Below are positions 1 to 8,210 of a stretch of 64,000 nucleotides of DNA, one piece after another. Where the stretch lies: NCBI RefSeq assembly GCF_012163135.1, contig NZ_JAAVUP010000001.1, positions 558,001 through 622,000 of the forward strand. Direction: 5' to 3'. Source of the stretch: Neoroseomonas oryzicola. Lineage in GTDB: Bacteria > Pseudomonadota > Alphaproteobacteria > Acetobacterales > Acetobacteraceae. The first letter of the stretch is position 1. Every line of letters starts with the position of its first letter. The notes beneath the pieces were generated by a model. It was not told the origin of the DNA and made no database searches. It worked only from the letters and a program-made list of their open reading frames with translations. The position numbers and the translations under genes are program-made.

Positions 1-400
1 CCGGCGGGGCAAGGCCCCACCCCGTCAGCACTGGCCGGTCGTCGAGCGCGAGGATCGAATCGGGCCCGGCCAGTACCAGCGCGCCCCGCAGCAGCGGGTC
101 CCCCATCAGCGGCGCCAGCGCGGCAAGGTCCTGCTGCAGCCGCGCCTCGATCATCGCGCGGCGCTGCGGCGGCAGGCTGGCGAGCGGCACCGGGTCGCCC
201 GCCGCCTCGGCATACCAGGAGACGGAGCCGGGATTGCGCCCATTGCCCCAGGTGACGACGGGTTCGGCGAAGAGCGCCGCGCGGTCCGGACCGAGCAGCG
301 ACCGCAGCCGCGCATCGGCATCCAGTACCGCGGCACCGCCGACCGCCACGGGCTCGAGCCCCTGGAGGTCGGTCTTCAGGATGAAGCGCGGGCTCGCCAT
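1..400 (-). CDS. Unidentified protein, N-terminal part only (runs off the left edge)
   Basis: An open leftward frame begins with ATG at 398-400 and stays open for all 133 codons visible, so the gene is cut by the window edge. The product starts MASPRFILKTDLQGLEP and shows no signal peptide or membrane segment in the visible part. It is rich in Ala, Leu and Pro, with the aromatic-containing stretches VTWGNGRNPGSVSWYAE and LTGWGLAP. I do not recognise the family and assign no function. Codon use (G or C in most third positions) matches the neighbouring genes, which supports it being real. Its promoter would lie in the 401-639 gap it shares with the divergent gene at 640. Confidence 0.6.
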   Translation of the reverse strand, partial: MASPRFILKTDLQGLEPVAVGGAAVLDADARLRSLLGPDRAALFAEPVVTWGNGRNPGSVSWYAEAAGDPVPLASLPPQRRAMIEARLQQDLAALAPLMGDPLLRGALVLAGPDSILALDDRPVLTGWGLAPP

Positions 401-639
401 GGTCTCGTCGGCTCCGGGCGGGAGTGGTCGGCGGCGCCTGCGAATCCTGCGCCGTCTGATCGGACTGTAGGGATCATGTTCGACGCGGAGAATGGCTTCG
501 CCGTGGCGCGCATCGCCTTGCGCCGCCGCAAGCGACTATCGCCTGAAGCGCTTCACGGACTGTGACCCGGCTTCGTTGACCGGAGAGGCGCCGAGGCGCA
601 GCACGCCGCCCCGCGATCCGTCACCCCCGGGAAGGTTCC

Positions 640-954
640 ATGCTGCATCGCATCATGCTGCTGCTCGTGCTGCTGGCCGGCCCTGCGCTGGCCCAGCCGC
701 TGCCGACGACCAAGCCGCCGCCGCTCGGCGCCCCGGCCGAGGCAGCGCCGGCGCCGAGTGCGGGCGGGGGGCTGATCTGCGCCGCCCCACTCGCCAATGC
801 CTGCCTGACGCAGCAATCCGCCTGCCAGGTCGCCTGCCCCGGCATGTGGAGCATGAACCCGAACGCGCCGGCCTTCACGCCGACCGACCGCGCCAGGTGC
901 ATGCAGCGCTGCATGAACGACTACCTGGCCTGCCGCCGCCGCAACGGCTGCTGA
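640..954 (+). CDS. Small secreted cysteine-rich protein (104 aa)
   Basis: A typical signal peptide (MLHRIMLLLVLLAGPALAQ, cleavage near residue 18) is followed by a Pro/Ala-rich linker to about residue 44 and a compact C-terminal domain with eight cysteines at 47, 55, 62, 66, 87, 91, 98 and 104. The inner six are spaced x6, x3, x20, x3, x6, a mirror-symmetric pattern with two CxxxC motifs. This is what one expects of two antiparallel helices pinned by disulfides in the periplasm. A GGAAGG ribosome site lies 4 nt before the ATG. The gene stands alone, convergent with the amidase at 963-2384 only 8 bp away. Family and function are unknown. Confidence 0.7.
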   Translation: MLHRIMLLLVLLAGPALAQPLPTTKPPPLGAPAEAAPAPSAGGGLICAAPLANACLTQQSACQVACPGMWSMNPNAPAFTPTDRARCMQRCMNDYLACRRRNGC

Positions 955-962
955 CCCGGGCG

Positions 963-2384
963 TCAGCCCATCCGTGCCCAGAGTTGCTGCGACAGCGTGC
1001 CGAGGCGGTCCTCGATCGCGATCATGGCATCGACCACGAGATCCTCGCGCCAGCGCTGACCCAGGATCTGCACCCCGATCGGCTTCGGGCCCTCGGGGAA
1101 ATCGCCCAAGCCCGCCGGCACATTGCCCGCCGGCAAGCCGAGGTAGTTGCCGAGCGTCGACCAATGCCCCTGGCCGATGCTCTCGCGCAGGCCCTCCGCG
1201 CCCTGAGCGTCGCGGCCCGGCGGATAGAAGGGCACCGGCAGGAAGGGCGAGAGGAACAGCGGGTACTTCGCCATCAGCTCCGACCATTGCCGCGCGTAGA
1301 AGGTGCGGCGGGCGAGCAGCTGCAGCATCGCCTTCATCTCGACCGGCGGCGTGCGGCGGTAGTTCTGCTCGAAGACGCTGCGGATCGCGGGGGATCCGTA
1401 CTTCTCGATGTCCTCGGCCATCAGGTGATAGCTCTCGGTCATCAGCGCCTGGCGGCCTTCGAAGGCGATCTCGCGCAGCGAGGGGGGCGCGATCTCCTCG
1501 ACCACATAGCCTGCATCGGTGAGCGCGGCCCGGGCGGCGCGCAGCGCCTTTTCGACCAGCGGATGCAGCGGCAGGTCCGGTGCCTCGAGGCTGAAGCCGA
1601 CCTTGATCGGCCCCTCCAGCGCAGGCCCGAACCAGGGCAGCGGGACGTGGAAGGGATCGCGCGGATCGGCGGCGATCATCGGCGGCATGGCGAGGTGCAG
1701 GTCGCGCGCCGAACGCGCCAGCAGCCCCTGCGCCGACATCTGCTGCGCGAGGATGCCGCGCTCGGCGGTCTGGGACGGGTTGTAGACGGGCACGCGCCCG
1801 ACGCCCGGCTTGACCGTGACGACGCCGTTGCCGGCCGCCGGAAAGCGCAGCGACCCGCCGATGTCGTTGCCATGTCCCAGCGCGCCGATGCCCGCCGCGA
1901 CCGCCGATCCCGCCCCGCCCGAGGAGCCGCCCGGGCTGACATGCCGTCCCCAGGGGTTCCAGGTCTGGCCGTAGATCGGGTTGTCGGTTTCCGCCCGGCG
2001 GGAGAATTCGGGAACGTTGGTGCGCCCGATCACCACCGCGCCGGCATCGAGCAGGTTCTTCACCAGCGGCGCATCGCCGGGCGCGACCATGTCCTTGAAG
2101 GCGACGACGCCGTTCGAGGACGCCTCGCCCTTCTGGTCGATGTTGATCTTGATCGTGATCGGCACGCCGTGCAGCGGGCCCTTGGGACCCTTCGCGGCGT
2201 CCAGCGCCTGCGCGCGCTCCAGCGCCGATGCCGACAGGTCGGTGACGACGGCGTTGAGCGACGGGTTCACCGCATGCATGCGATCGACGGAGGCGTGTAC
2301 GGCCTCGACGGCGCTGACCTGGCCGGAGCGCGTGAGCGCGCTGAGCTCGGTGGCGGAGAGTTGCCAGAGAGGCGTCGATGTCAC
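963..2384 (-). CDS. Amidase, amidase-signature (AS) family
   Basis: The 473-aa product hydrolyses an amide bond by the Ser-cisSer-Lys mechanism of the AS family. The catalytic Lys lies in GVPITIKINID, the Gly/Ser-rich loop in SPGGSSGGAGSAVAAG, and the nucleophile region in GNDIGGSLRFPAA. Length is normal for the family (about 450-500 aa). No signal peptide is present, so it should be cytoplasmic. The start is a GTG. It is probably the last gene of the leftward operon with the Rieske protein (67 bp upstream) and two amidohydrolases, which suggests a catabolic amide substrate. That substrate cannot be read from the sequence. Confidence 0.88.
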   Translation of the reverse strand: MTSTPLWQLSATELSALTRSGQVSAVEAVHASVDRMHAVNPSLNAVVTDLSASALERAQALDAAKGPKGPLHGVPITIKINIDQKGEASSNGVVAFKDMVAPGDAPLVKNLLDAGAVVIGRTNVPEFSRRAETDNPIYGQTWNPWGRHVSPGGSSGGAGSAVAAGIGALGHGNDIGGSLRFPAAGNGVVTVKPGVGRVPVYNPSQTAERGILAQQMSAQGLLARSARDLHLAMPPMIAADPRDPFHVPLPWFGPALEGPIKVGFSLEAPDLPLHPLVEKALRAARAALTDAGYVVEEIAPPSLREIAFEGRQALMTESYHLMAEDIEKYGSPAIRSVFEQNYRRTPPVEMKAMLQLLARRTFYARQWSELMAKYPLFLSPFLPVPFYPPGRDAQGAEGLRESIGQGHWSTLGNYLGLPAGNVPAGLGDFPEGPKPIGVQILGQRWREDLVVDAMIAIEDRLGTLSQQLWARMG

Positions 2385-2451
2385 GGCGATGCGGCCCTTG
2401 CTGCAGTTCTGCGTCTATCGGTGCACGTCACGGCCGCCGGGGCAAACCGGC

Positions 2452-2865
2452 TCAGGCCTCGACGACGACGTAGGAATCCTCGACCCGCACCGCGAAGGTC
2501 TCGGCGGTGTAGGGCCCTTCGACCAGCGTCGCGCCGGGTTCGACATGCGCCGGAAAGGGCCGGACCTTGGTCCGTCGCGGATCGAACCAGGACTTGCCCG
2601 TGCGGATGTCGAATTCCCACTGGTGCCAGGGGCAGCGGATGAACTCCCCGGCGCGGGAGAAGCGATAGGTCCCCGGCTCCTCCGACTGGGTCAGCCCGCA
2701 GAGGATGCCCCCGGACAACGGCCCGCCCTGGTGCGGGCACCGGTCGAGCAACGCGAAGAACGCGCCGTCGAGATTGAACACCACGATCCGCTTGCCCGCG
2801 GCCTCGACCACCTTATGGCCTCCGGGCGGAATCTCCGCGACCGGGGCGACGACATGCCGTGCCAT
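2452..2865 (-). CDS. Rieske [2Fe-2S] ferredoxin-type protein
   Basis: A 137-aa stand-alone Rieske domain. The two cluster-binding loops are CPHQGGPL (Cys and His ligands near residues 42-44) and CPWHQWEF (near residues 77-80), giving the CxH...CxxH pattern. There is no transmembrane segment or catalytic oxygenase domain, so it should be a soluble electron carrier or a small electron-transfer partner. Its ATG overlaps the TGA of the upstream amidohydrolase by one base (TGATG), so translation is coupled. No Rieske oxygenase large subunit or reductase lies nearby, so its partner is unclear. Longer upstream reading of the frame is only a shadow of the amidohydrolase gene. Confidence 0.88.
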   Translation of the reverse strand: MARHVVAPVAEIPPGGHKVVEAAGKRIVVFNLDGAFFALLDRCPHQGGPLSGGILCGLTQSEEPGTYRFSRAGEFIRCPWHQWEFDIRTGKSWFDPRRTKVRPFPAHVEPGATLVEGPYTAETFAVRVEDSYVVVEA

Positions 2866-3971
2866 CAGAACCCGAACAGCCTCCGCGCATTGCCGCCGTA
2901 GATCGCCGCGCGCTTCTCCTCCGGGATGAAGGAGGGAATGGCCAGGCGCGGATCGTCGAAATCCCAGTGCGGATAGTCCGAGGCGAACAGGATCCGGTCC
3001 CAGCCGATCCATTCCATGGTGTCGAGCAGGTGCTCGGGCCGCTCGGGCTCCTCGATCGGCTGGGTCGAGACGAAGACGTGCTCGCGCATGTATTCGGACG
3101 GCGCGCGCTTGAGGTGTGGCACCTCGTCCTTCAGCCGCTTCCAGGTGGCGTCGAGCCGCCAGGCGAGCGAGGGCAACCAGCCGAAGCCGCATTCGATCAG
3201 GATGACCTTGAGCGTCGGAAAGCGCTCGAAGATGCCCTCCACCACCATGGAGGAGACCTGCGCCTGGGCGCTGGTCGCGTGCTCCTGCACTTCCTCGACA
3301 TAGAAGGACGGCCAGCCGCCATTCGTCATGGCATGGCCGGAATAGCCGAAGGCGTGGATACCGACGGACAGCCCGGCCTCGGCGGCCGCTTCCCAGATCG
3401 GCCAGTAGCGCTGGCGTCCGAGCGGCTCGCAGGTTCGGCTCATCAGCAGGACCTGGCAGAAACGCTTGTCGCCGGCCCAGCGGCGGATCTCGGCGGCCGA
3501 GGCGGCGCCGTCCTCATAGGGCACGACGATCGACGCCTTCAGCCGCGGCTCATGGTCGACCCAATGCGCCAACTGCCATTCGTTCACCGCCCGCGCGAGA
3601 GCGGTCGACAGCCCGTCGTTCACATCCCCCTGCCCCGAGGGCTGCAGCGGGTTCAGCACGCCGAAATCGAGCCCGTACTGCTCGAGCAGCTGGTGCTGCA
3701 GGAAGGGCAGGTCCGACGCCGGCGGCCCGCCGCCCGGCGGCCAGGCATCGCGCCGGCAGGCGAGCGGCGCCGCCTTCGGGAAGGGGTAGCCCTTCGCGAA
3801 GCCGTGCCGGGCATGGATGCCATAGGTGGCGAGCCGATGCCATTCGGCATCCGACAGGAAGGGCCGGAATTCCCCGAGGTCGCGCACCCGCGGATGGATG
3901 TCGCAGTCGATCAGGCCGAGCGTGGCCGCGGCAGGCCGCCCTGGCGCGGCGATTGGCCGGACGAGGTTCAT
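2865..3971 (-). CDS. Amidohydrolase family 2 (ACMSD-like TIM barrel), copy 1
   Basis: The 368-aa product resembles the amidohydrolase-2/ACMSD group, metal-dependent TIM-barrel hydrolases or decarboxylases. Visible metal-site elements are an N-terminal DCDIHPR (D24-x-H26 instead of the usual HxH), SVGIHAFGYSGH in the middle and a C-terminal FASDYPHWD. The ATG at 3971 overlaps the TGA of the upstream paralogue by 4 nt (ATGA). The frame continues further upstream, but that part is antisense shadow of the paralogue. It is similar along its length to copy 2, so the pair looks like a tandem duplication. Substrate unknown; aromatic or cyclic carboxylates are an inference from the family. Confidence 0.85.
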   Translation of the reverse strand: MNLVRPIAAPGRPAAATLGLIDCDIHPRVRDLGEFRPFLSDAEWHRLATYGIHARHGFAKGYPFPKAAPLACRRDAWPPGGGPPASDLPFLQHQLLEQYGLDFGVLNPLQPSGQGDVNDGLSTALARAVNEWQLAHWVDHEPRLKASIVVPYEDGAASAAEIRRWAGDKRFCQVLLMSRTCEPLGRQRYWPIWEAAAEAGLSVGIHAFGYSGHAMTNGGWPSFYVEEVQEHATSAQAQVSSMVVEGIFERFPTLKVILIECGFGWLPSLAWRLDATWKRLKDEVPHLKRAPSEYMREHVFVSTQPIEEPERPEHLLDTMEWIGWDRILFASDYPHWDFDDPRLAIPSFIPEEKRAAIYGGNARRLFGF

Positions 3972-5029
3972 GCGCTTCCTCCCTCCCGCAGGCGAGCATA
4001 GGTCGCGCGCGGGTTGTCGACCATGATCTTCGGCAGCAGCGCCTCGGGCAGGCCGGGCGGCACGGTGGCGTCGTCCTCGAAATGCGCGTGCGGCCAGTCG
4101 GTGGCCCAGAGCAGCATCTCGTCCGAACGCAGGTGATCCAGCAGCCGCTTCACGGTGTCGGCATCCTCCGGCGCGTCGAAGGGGCGCACGGTCAGGCGGA
4201 CATGGTCGCGAATGATCTCGGCCGGCGGGCGGTCCACCCAGGGGATCTCGAAGCGCACGCCCTTCCAGGACTTGGTCAGCCGCCAAAGGAACGACGGCAG
4301 CCAGGAAACGCCCGATTCCGCCAGCACGACCTTGAGGTTCGGGAACTTGCCGAAGACGCCCTCGGTCAGCAGGGAGGCGAGGCTCGCCTGGAAGCCGAGC
4401 GAGTTGGACGCGTATTCCTCGACGTACCAGGACGGCCAGCCGACCGAGGTCGGCGGATGCCGCCAGGCGCTGCCGGCATGGATGGCGAGCGGCAGGCCGT
4501 GCTTCTCCAGCGCCGCGTGGACCGGCCACCATTCGCGACGGCCGAGCGGGATCTCCCCCATGCACAGGACCAGGCCCTGCACGAAACGGTGATCGGGGGC
4601 GAGACGCTCGATCTCGGCGACCGCCTCCTCCACCCCGTTGGGCAGCAGGATGGCAGCACGCAGGCGGGCGTCCTTCTCGAGCCACTCGGCCCGCACCCAG
4701 TCGTTCACGGCCCGCGCCATGGCGGCCGACATGTCGCGGCTGAAGGGCAGCTGGACGGGGAACAGCGGGTTGAGGATGCCGGCCGCCGCGCCCCAGCGGT
4801 CCAGCGCCTGCGCCTGCACGCGATCGACCGTCGCCGGCGCCTGACCATTGGCGCCGCGCCAGTCGGCACGGACGGTGCTCGGGGCGTTCGGCGGATAGGA
4901 CGCGCTTTCGAGCACCTGGATGCCGCGCTCGACCAGCGTGTGCCGCCAGTACTCGTCCATGTAGGGCAGCAGTGCCGCGACACCCGGAACATGGGGGTGC
5001 AGATCGCAGTCGATCGCGCCTTGGATCAC
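3968..5029 (-). CDS. Amidohydrolase family 2 (ACMSD-like TIM barrel), copy 2
   Basis: First gene of the leftward amidohydrolase-Rieske operon, 353 aa. I place the start at the GTG at 5027-5029 because GGAGGGACC directly precedes it and the conserved IDCDLHPHV begins six residues in; the frame upstream carries no family sequence. Metal-site elements are D9-x-H11, LAIHAGSAW and WATDWPHAHF. The layout matches copy 1 (for example GWPSWYVEEY against GWPSFYVEEV), pointing to divergence after duplication. The RND pump gene lies 85 bp upstream on the same strand, separated by a hairpin, so this operon probably has its own promoter. Reaction and substrate are unknown. Confidence 0.85.
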   Translation of the reverse strand: MIQGAIDCDLHPHVPGVAALLPYMDEYWRHTLVERGIQVLESASYPPNAPSTVRADWRGANGQAPATVDRVQAQALDRWGAAAGILNPLFPVQLPFSRDMSAAMARAVNDWVRAEWLEKDARLRAAILLPNGVEEAVAEIERLAPDHRFVQGLVLCMGEIPLGRREWWPVHAALEKHGLPLAIHAGSAWRHPPTSVGWPSWYVEEYASNSLGFQASLASLLTEGVFGKFPNLKVVLAESGVSWLPSFLWRLTKSWKGVRFEIPWVDRPPAEIIRDHVRLTVRPFDAPEDADTVKRLLDHLRSDEMLLWATDWPHAHFEDDATVPPGLPEALLPKIMVDNPRATYARLREGGSA

Positions 5030-5082
5030 GGTCCCTCCGCCTGCCCTCTGCCGGGGCGACGTCGCAGGGTCCACCGTGTCGG

Positions 5083-5103
5083 CGGCGGGGGCAAGCCCCG
5101 CCG
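5083..5103 (-). terminator. GC hairpin after the RND pump gene
   Basis: An 8-bp perfect stem (CGGCGGGG / CCCCGCCG) with a GCAAG loop lies 12 bp past the stop of the pump gene and before the amidohydrolase operon. There is no clear U-tract, as is common in such GC-rich genomes. It probably ends or attenuates efflux-operon transcription. Confidence 0.45.
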
Positions 5104-5114
5104 GCCGGAGGCTG

Positions 5115-8100
5115 CTATTCGGCCGGCGCGACGGCCCCATGGCCGCGCGAGAAGCGCTGCGCGAGGCCGTCGAAGGCCAGATACAGCACCGGCGTGACGA
5201 ACAACGTCAGCGCCTGGCTGACGACGAGCCCGCCCACCACCGCGAGGCCAAGCGGCTGGCGCAGTTCCGCCGCCGCCCCCCAGCCCGCCGCGATGGGCAG
5301 GGCGCCGGCGCCGGCGGCGAGCGTCGTCATCATGATCGGGCGGAAGCGCAACAGGCAGGCCTCGCGCACCGCCTCGAAGACCGGCACGCCGGCGCGCTGC
5401 CGGTTGAGCGCCACGTCCACGATCATGATGGCGTTCTTCTTCACGAGGCCGACCAGCAGCAGCACGCCGATCACCGCGATGACCGACAGGTCCAGCCCGA
5501 ACAGCCGCAGCGTCCAGAAGGCACCCAGCGCGGCCGCCGGCAGGCCCGACAGGATGGTCAGCGGATGGATCAGGCTCTCGTAGAGGATGCCGAGCACCAG
5601 ATACATGATCAGCACCGCCGCCAGCACCAGCATCCCCTGCCCGGCCAGCGCCTGCTGGAAGATCTGCGCCGTGCCGGTGTAGCCGGTCACGATGGTGGGC
5701 GGCACGCCGATCTCGCGCTCGACGGTGCGGATGGCGTCCACCGCCTGGCCAAGCGAGACGCCCGGAGCGGTGTTGAAGCCGATCGTCACCGCCGGCAGCT
5801 GCCCCTGGTGGCCGACCGTCAGCGGCCCGGTCCCGCGATCGAGCCGCGACACCGCCGAGAGCGGCACCAGCCGCCCGCCCTGGGCGCGGAGATAGAGCTT
5901 CGACAGGCCGGTCTCATCCCGCTGGTCCTCGGGCAGGGCCTCGAGGATCACGGGATAGGCGTTGGCCTGGCCGTAGATGGTCGAGATCTGCCGGCTGCCG
6001 AAGGCGGAATAGAGCGCTTGGCGCACCTGGTCCTGGCTGACGCCCAGCACCACCGCGCGGTCACGGTCGACCGTCACCTGCACCACCGGGCTGTCGAGCT
6101 GCAGGTCGGTGTTCACGTCCTGCAGTTCGGGCACGCGCTGCAGCCGCGCCTCGATGCGCTGGGCCCAGTCATAGAGCTCGTCCAGCCGCAGCCCCTGCAG
6201 GGTGTAGAGGTAGAGCGTGCGCGACTGGCGCGCACCGAAATTGATGTTCTGGATCGGGTTCACGAAGATGCGCATGCCCGGGATGCCGGCGAGCTGCCGG
6301 CGAAATTGCTGCACCACCTCGGGCATCGGGGGCCGTTCGCCCGCCGGCTTCAGCTCGACGAAGATGCGTCCCTGGTTGATCGAGGCGCTGCCGCCGACCG
6401 CGCCGATGTTGGACACCACCGAGACGACATAGGGCGAGTTCTGCACGATGCTGGCGGCGCGGTTCTGCATCTCCGCCATGGCCTCGATGGATGCGCCGCG
6501 CGGCCCTTCGGTACTGATCACCATCAGGCCGGTATCCTCGACCGGGAAGAAGCCCTTGGGGATGGTGATGGCGAGCCAGACCGCGGCCGCGAAGGACGCC
6601 GCGAAGGCGAGCCACACCAGCGAGCGCCAGCGCAGCGCGAAGTCGAGCATCTTCGCATAGCCGTGCTCGACGGCGACGAAGCCCTTTTCGAGCACCGCAT
6701 CCAGCCGCGAGGGCTTCGGATGGGCCGGCAGGCGGGAGGCCATCAGCGGCGTCAGCGTCAGCGAGACGACGCAGGACGCAAGGACGGCGAGAGAGACCGT
6801 CGCCGCGAAGGCGTTGAAGACGCGCCCCACCACGCCGCCCATCAGCAGGATAGGCAGGAACACCGCGATCAGGGAGACGGTGATGGAAATGACGGTGAAG
6901 CCGATCTCCTTCGCGCCGCGGATCGCCGCCTGCATCGGGGCGACGCCGTTCTCCATGTGGCGGACCGCGGCCTCGAGCACCACGATGGCGTCGTCCACCA
7001 CCAGGCCCACCGCGATAGTCAGGCCGAGCAGCGTCACGTTGTCGATGCCGTAGCCGAGCGCGTACATCAGCCCGAAGGTGACGCAGAGGCTGATCGGCAC
7101 CGCGACCGTCGGGATCAGCGTCGCGCTGACCCGGCGCAGGAACAGGAAGCAGACCAGCACCACCAGGCCGATGGCGATCAGCAGGCTTTCCTGCACGTCG
7201 TGCACCGCGGCGCGGATCGAGGCCGAACGATCGAGCAGGACACCGAGTTCGCCGCCCGGGGGCAGCGCCTCGCGCAGGGCCGGCAGGGCGGCGCGCACGC
7301 CGTCCACCACCTCGACCGTGTTGGCGTCGGGCTGGCGCAGCACGGCCAGCACCAGGGCGCGTCGCCCATCGCGCCAGGATGCGACGCGCTGGTTCTGCAC
7401 CCCGTCGCTGAGCCGGGCGATGTCCCCGAGGCGCACCGGCGCATTGGTGCGCCCACCGACCACGAGGCGCGCGAAGTCCGCGGCATCCTGGGGCTGGTCA
7501 TTGGCGCGCAGCGTCAATTGCTGCCGTTCGCCCTGCAGAAGCCCGACCGGCGTGTTGGAATTCGCGGCGGCGATCGCCTGCTGCACCTGGTCGAAGCCGA
7601 AGCCCATCGCTGCGATGCGGTCGGGGTCGAGCTGGACGCGTACGGAATAGAGCTGCTCACCGTAGACCTGCACCTGCGCCACGCCCGGCACGCGCGACAG
7701 CGCCGGGCCGACGATGGTGCTGGCGATATCGTTCAGCCGGTAGAGCGGCACGTCGCCATTCGTCCCGAGGGTCAGCAGCAGGACCGGCGCATCCGCCGGG
7801 TTGACCTTCCGGTAGGAGGGCGGGGTCGTCATCTCCGGCGGTAGGCGCCGCTGGGCGCGCGTCATCGCCGCCTGAACGTCCTGCGCCGCCGCGTCGATGT
7901 TGCGGTTCAGCACGAACTGCAGGGTGATCTGCGTGGTGTCCTGGCCGTTGACCGAGGAGATCTGGTCGATGCCGGCGATGGTCGAGAATTCACGTTCGAG
8001 CGGCAGGGCGACCGAGGTCGCCATGGTCTCCGGACTCGCCCCCGGCAGGTTCGCGAAGACGGTGATGACGGGGAAGTCGACCCGCGGCACTGCGGCGACC

Positions 8101-8198
8101 GGCAGGCGCAGATAGGCCACGGTGCCCGCGATGACCGCCGCGATGGCGAGCAGGCTCGTCATCACGGGGCGTCGGATGCAGAGCTCGGAGATGTGCAT
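5115..8198 (-). CDS. RND efflux pump inner-membrane subunit, MdtB/MdtC-like (HAE1 family)
   Basis: The 1027-aa product has the full length and layout of a trimeric AcrB/MdtBC-type proton-driven exporter: a TM1 leader MHISELCIRRPVM, a large periplasmic loop, a repeat of TM helices and a second periplasmic loop. Proton-relay residues are present: the Asp pair in GLVVDDAIVVLEA (TM4) and the Lys in LVGLVKKNAIMIVD (TM10). The ATG follows AGGGG closely and lies 12 bp after the adaptor gene, so the two form one operon. MdtB and MdtC usually work as a pair, but only one pump subunit is here, and no TolC-type outer-membrane gene or regulator is in the window. Multidrug or detergent export is family inference. 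Confidence 0.93.
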   Translation of the reverse strand: MHISELCIRRPVMTSLLAIAAVIAGTVAYLRLPVAAVPRVDFPVITVFANLPGASPETMATSVALPLEREFSTIAGIDQISSVNGQDTTQITLQFVLNRNIDAAAQDVQAAMTRAQRRLPPEMTTPPSYRKVNPADAPVLLLTLGTNGDVPLYRLNDIASTIVGPALSRVPGVAQVQVYGEQLYSVRVQLDPDRIAAMGFGFDQVQQAIAAANSNTPVGLLQGERQQLTLRANDQPQDAADFARLVVGGRTNAPVRLGDIARLSDGVQNQRVASWRDGRRALVLAVLRQPDANTVEVVDGVRAALPALREALPPGGELGVLLDRSASIRAAVHDVQESLLIAIGLVVLVCFLFLRRVSATLIPTVAVPISLCVTFGLMYALGYGIDNVTLLGLTIAVGLVVDDAIVVLEAAVRHMENGVAPMQAAIRGAKEIGFTVISITVSLIAVFLPILLMGGVVGRVFNAFAATVSLAVLASCVVSLTLTPLMASRLPAHPKPSRLDAVLEKGFVAVEHGYAKMLDFALRWRSLVWLAFAASFAAAVWLAITIPKGFFPVEDTGLMVISTEGPRGASIEAMAEMQNRAASIVQNSPYVVSVVSNIGAVGGSASINQGRIFVELKPAGERPPMPEVVQQFRRQLAGIPGMRIFVNPIQNINFGARQSRTLYLYTLQGLRLDELYDWAQRIEARLQRVPELQDVNTDLQLDSPVVQVTVDRDRAVVLGVSQDQVRQALYSAFGSRQISTIYGQANAYPVILEALPEDQRDETGLSKLYLRAQGGRLVPLSAVSRLDRGTGPLTVGHQGQLPAVTIGFNTAPGVSLGQAVDAIRTVEREIGVPPTIVTGYTGTAQIFQQALAGQGMLVLAAVLIMYLVLGILYESLIHPLTILSGLPAAALGAFWTLRLFGLDLSVIAVIGVLLLVGLVKKNAIMIVDVALNRQRAGVPVFEAVREACLLRFRPIMMTTLAAGAGALPIAAGWGAAAELRQPLGLAVVGGLVVSQALTLFVTPVLYLAFDGLAQRFSRGHGAVAPAE

Positions 8199-8210
8199 GG
8201 CTGGCCCCTG

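Noticed and set aside
401-639. A short gene in the first gap
   Set aside because: Short open frames exist on both strands but none has a ribosome site plus sensible codon use; nothing recognisable is there apart from the leader of the gene at 640.
492-2642. A 716-codon rightward frame across the small Cys-rich gene and the amidase
   Set aside because: It is the complement of the amidase reading frame and has no recognisable domain; the amidase and Rieske motifs on the minus strand are decisive.
3972-4685. Longer forms of the leftward amidohydrolase copy 1
   Set aside because: The upstream part is another frame of copy 2; the ATG overlapping copy 2's stop by 4 nt is preferred.
5076-7844. A 922-codon rightward open frame
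   Set aside because: It is exactly antisense to the RND pump gene; its composition (His, Arg, Gln and Asp rich, no domain) is what GC-rich coding DNA gives on the opposite strand.
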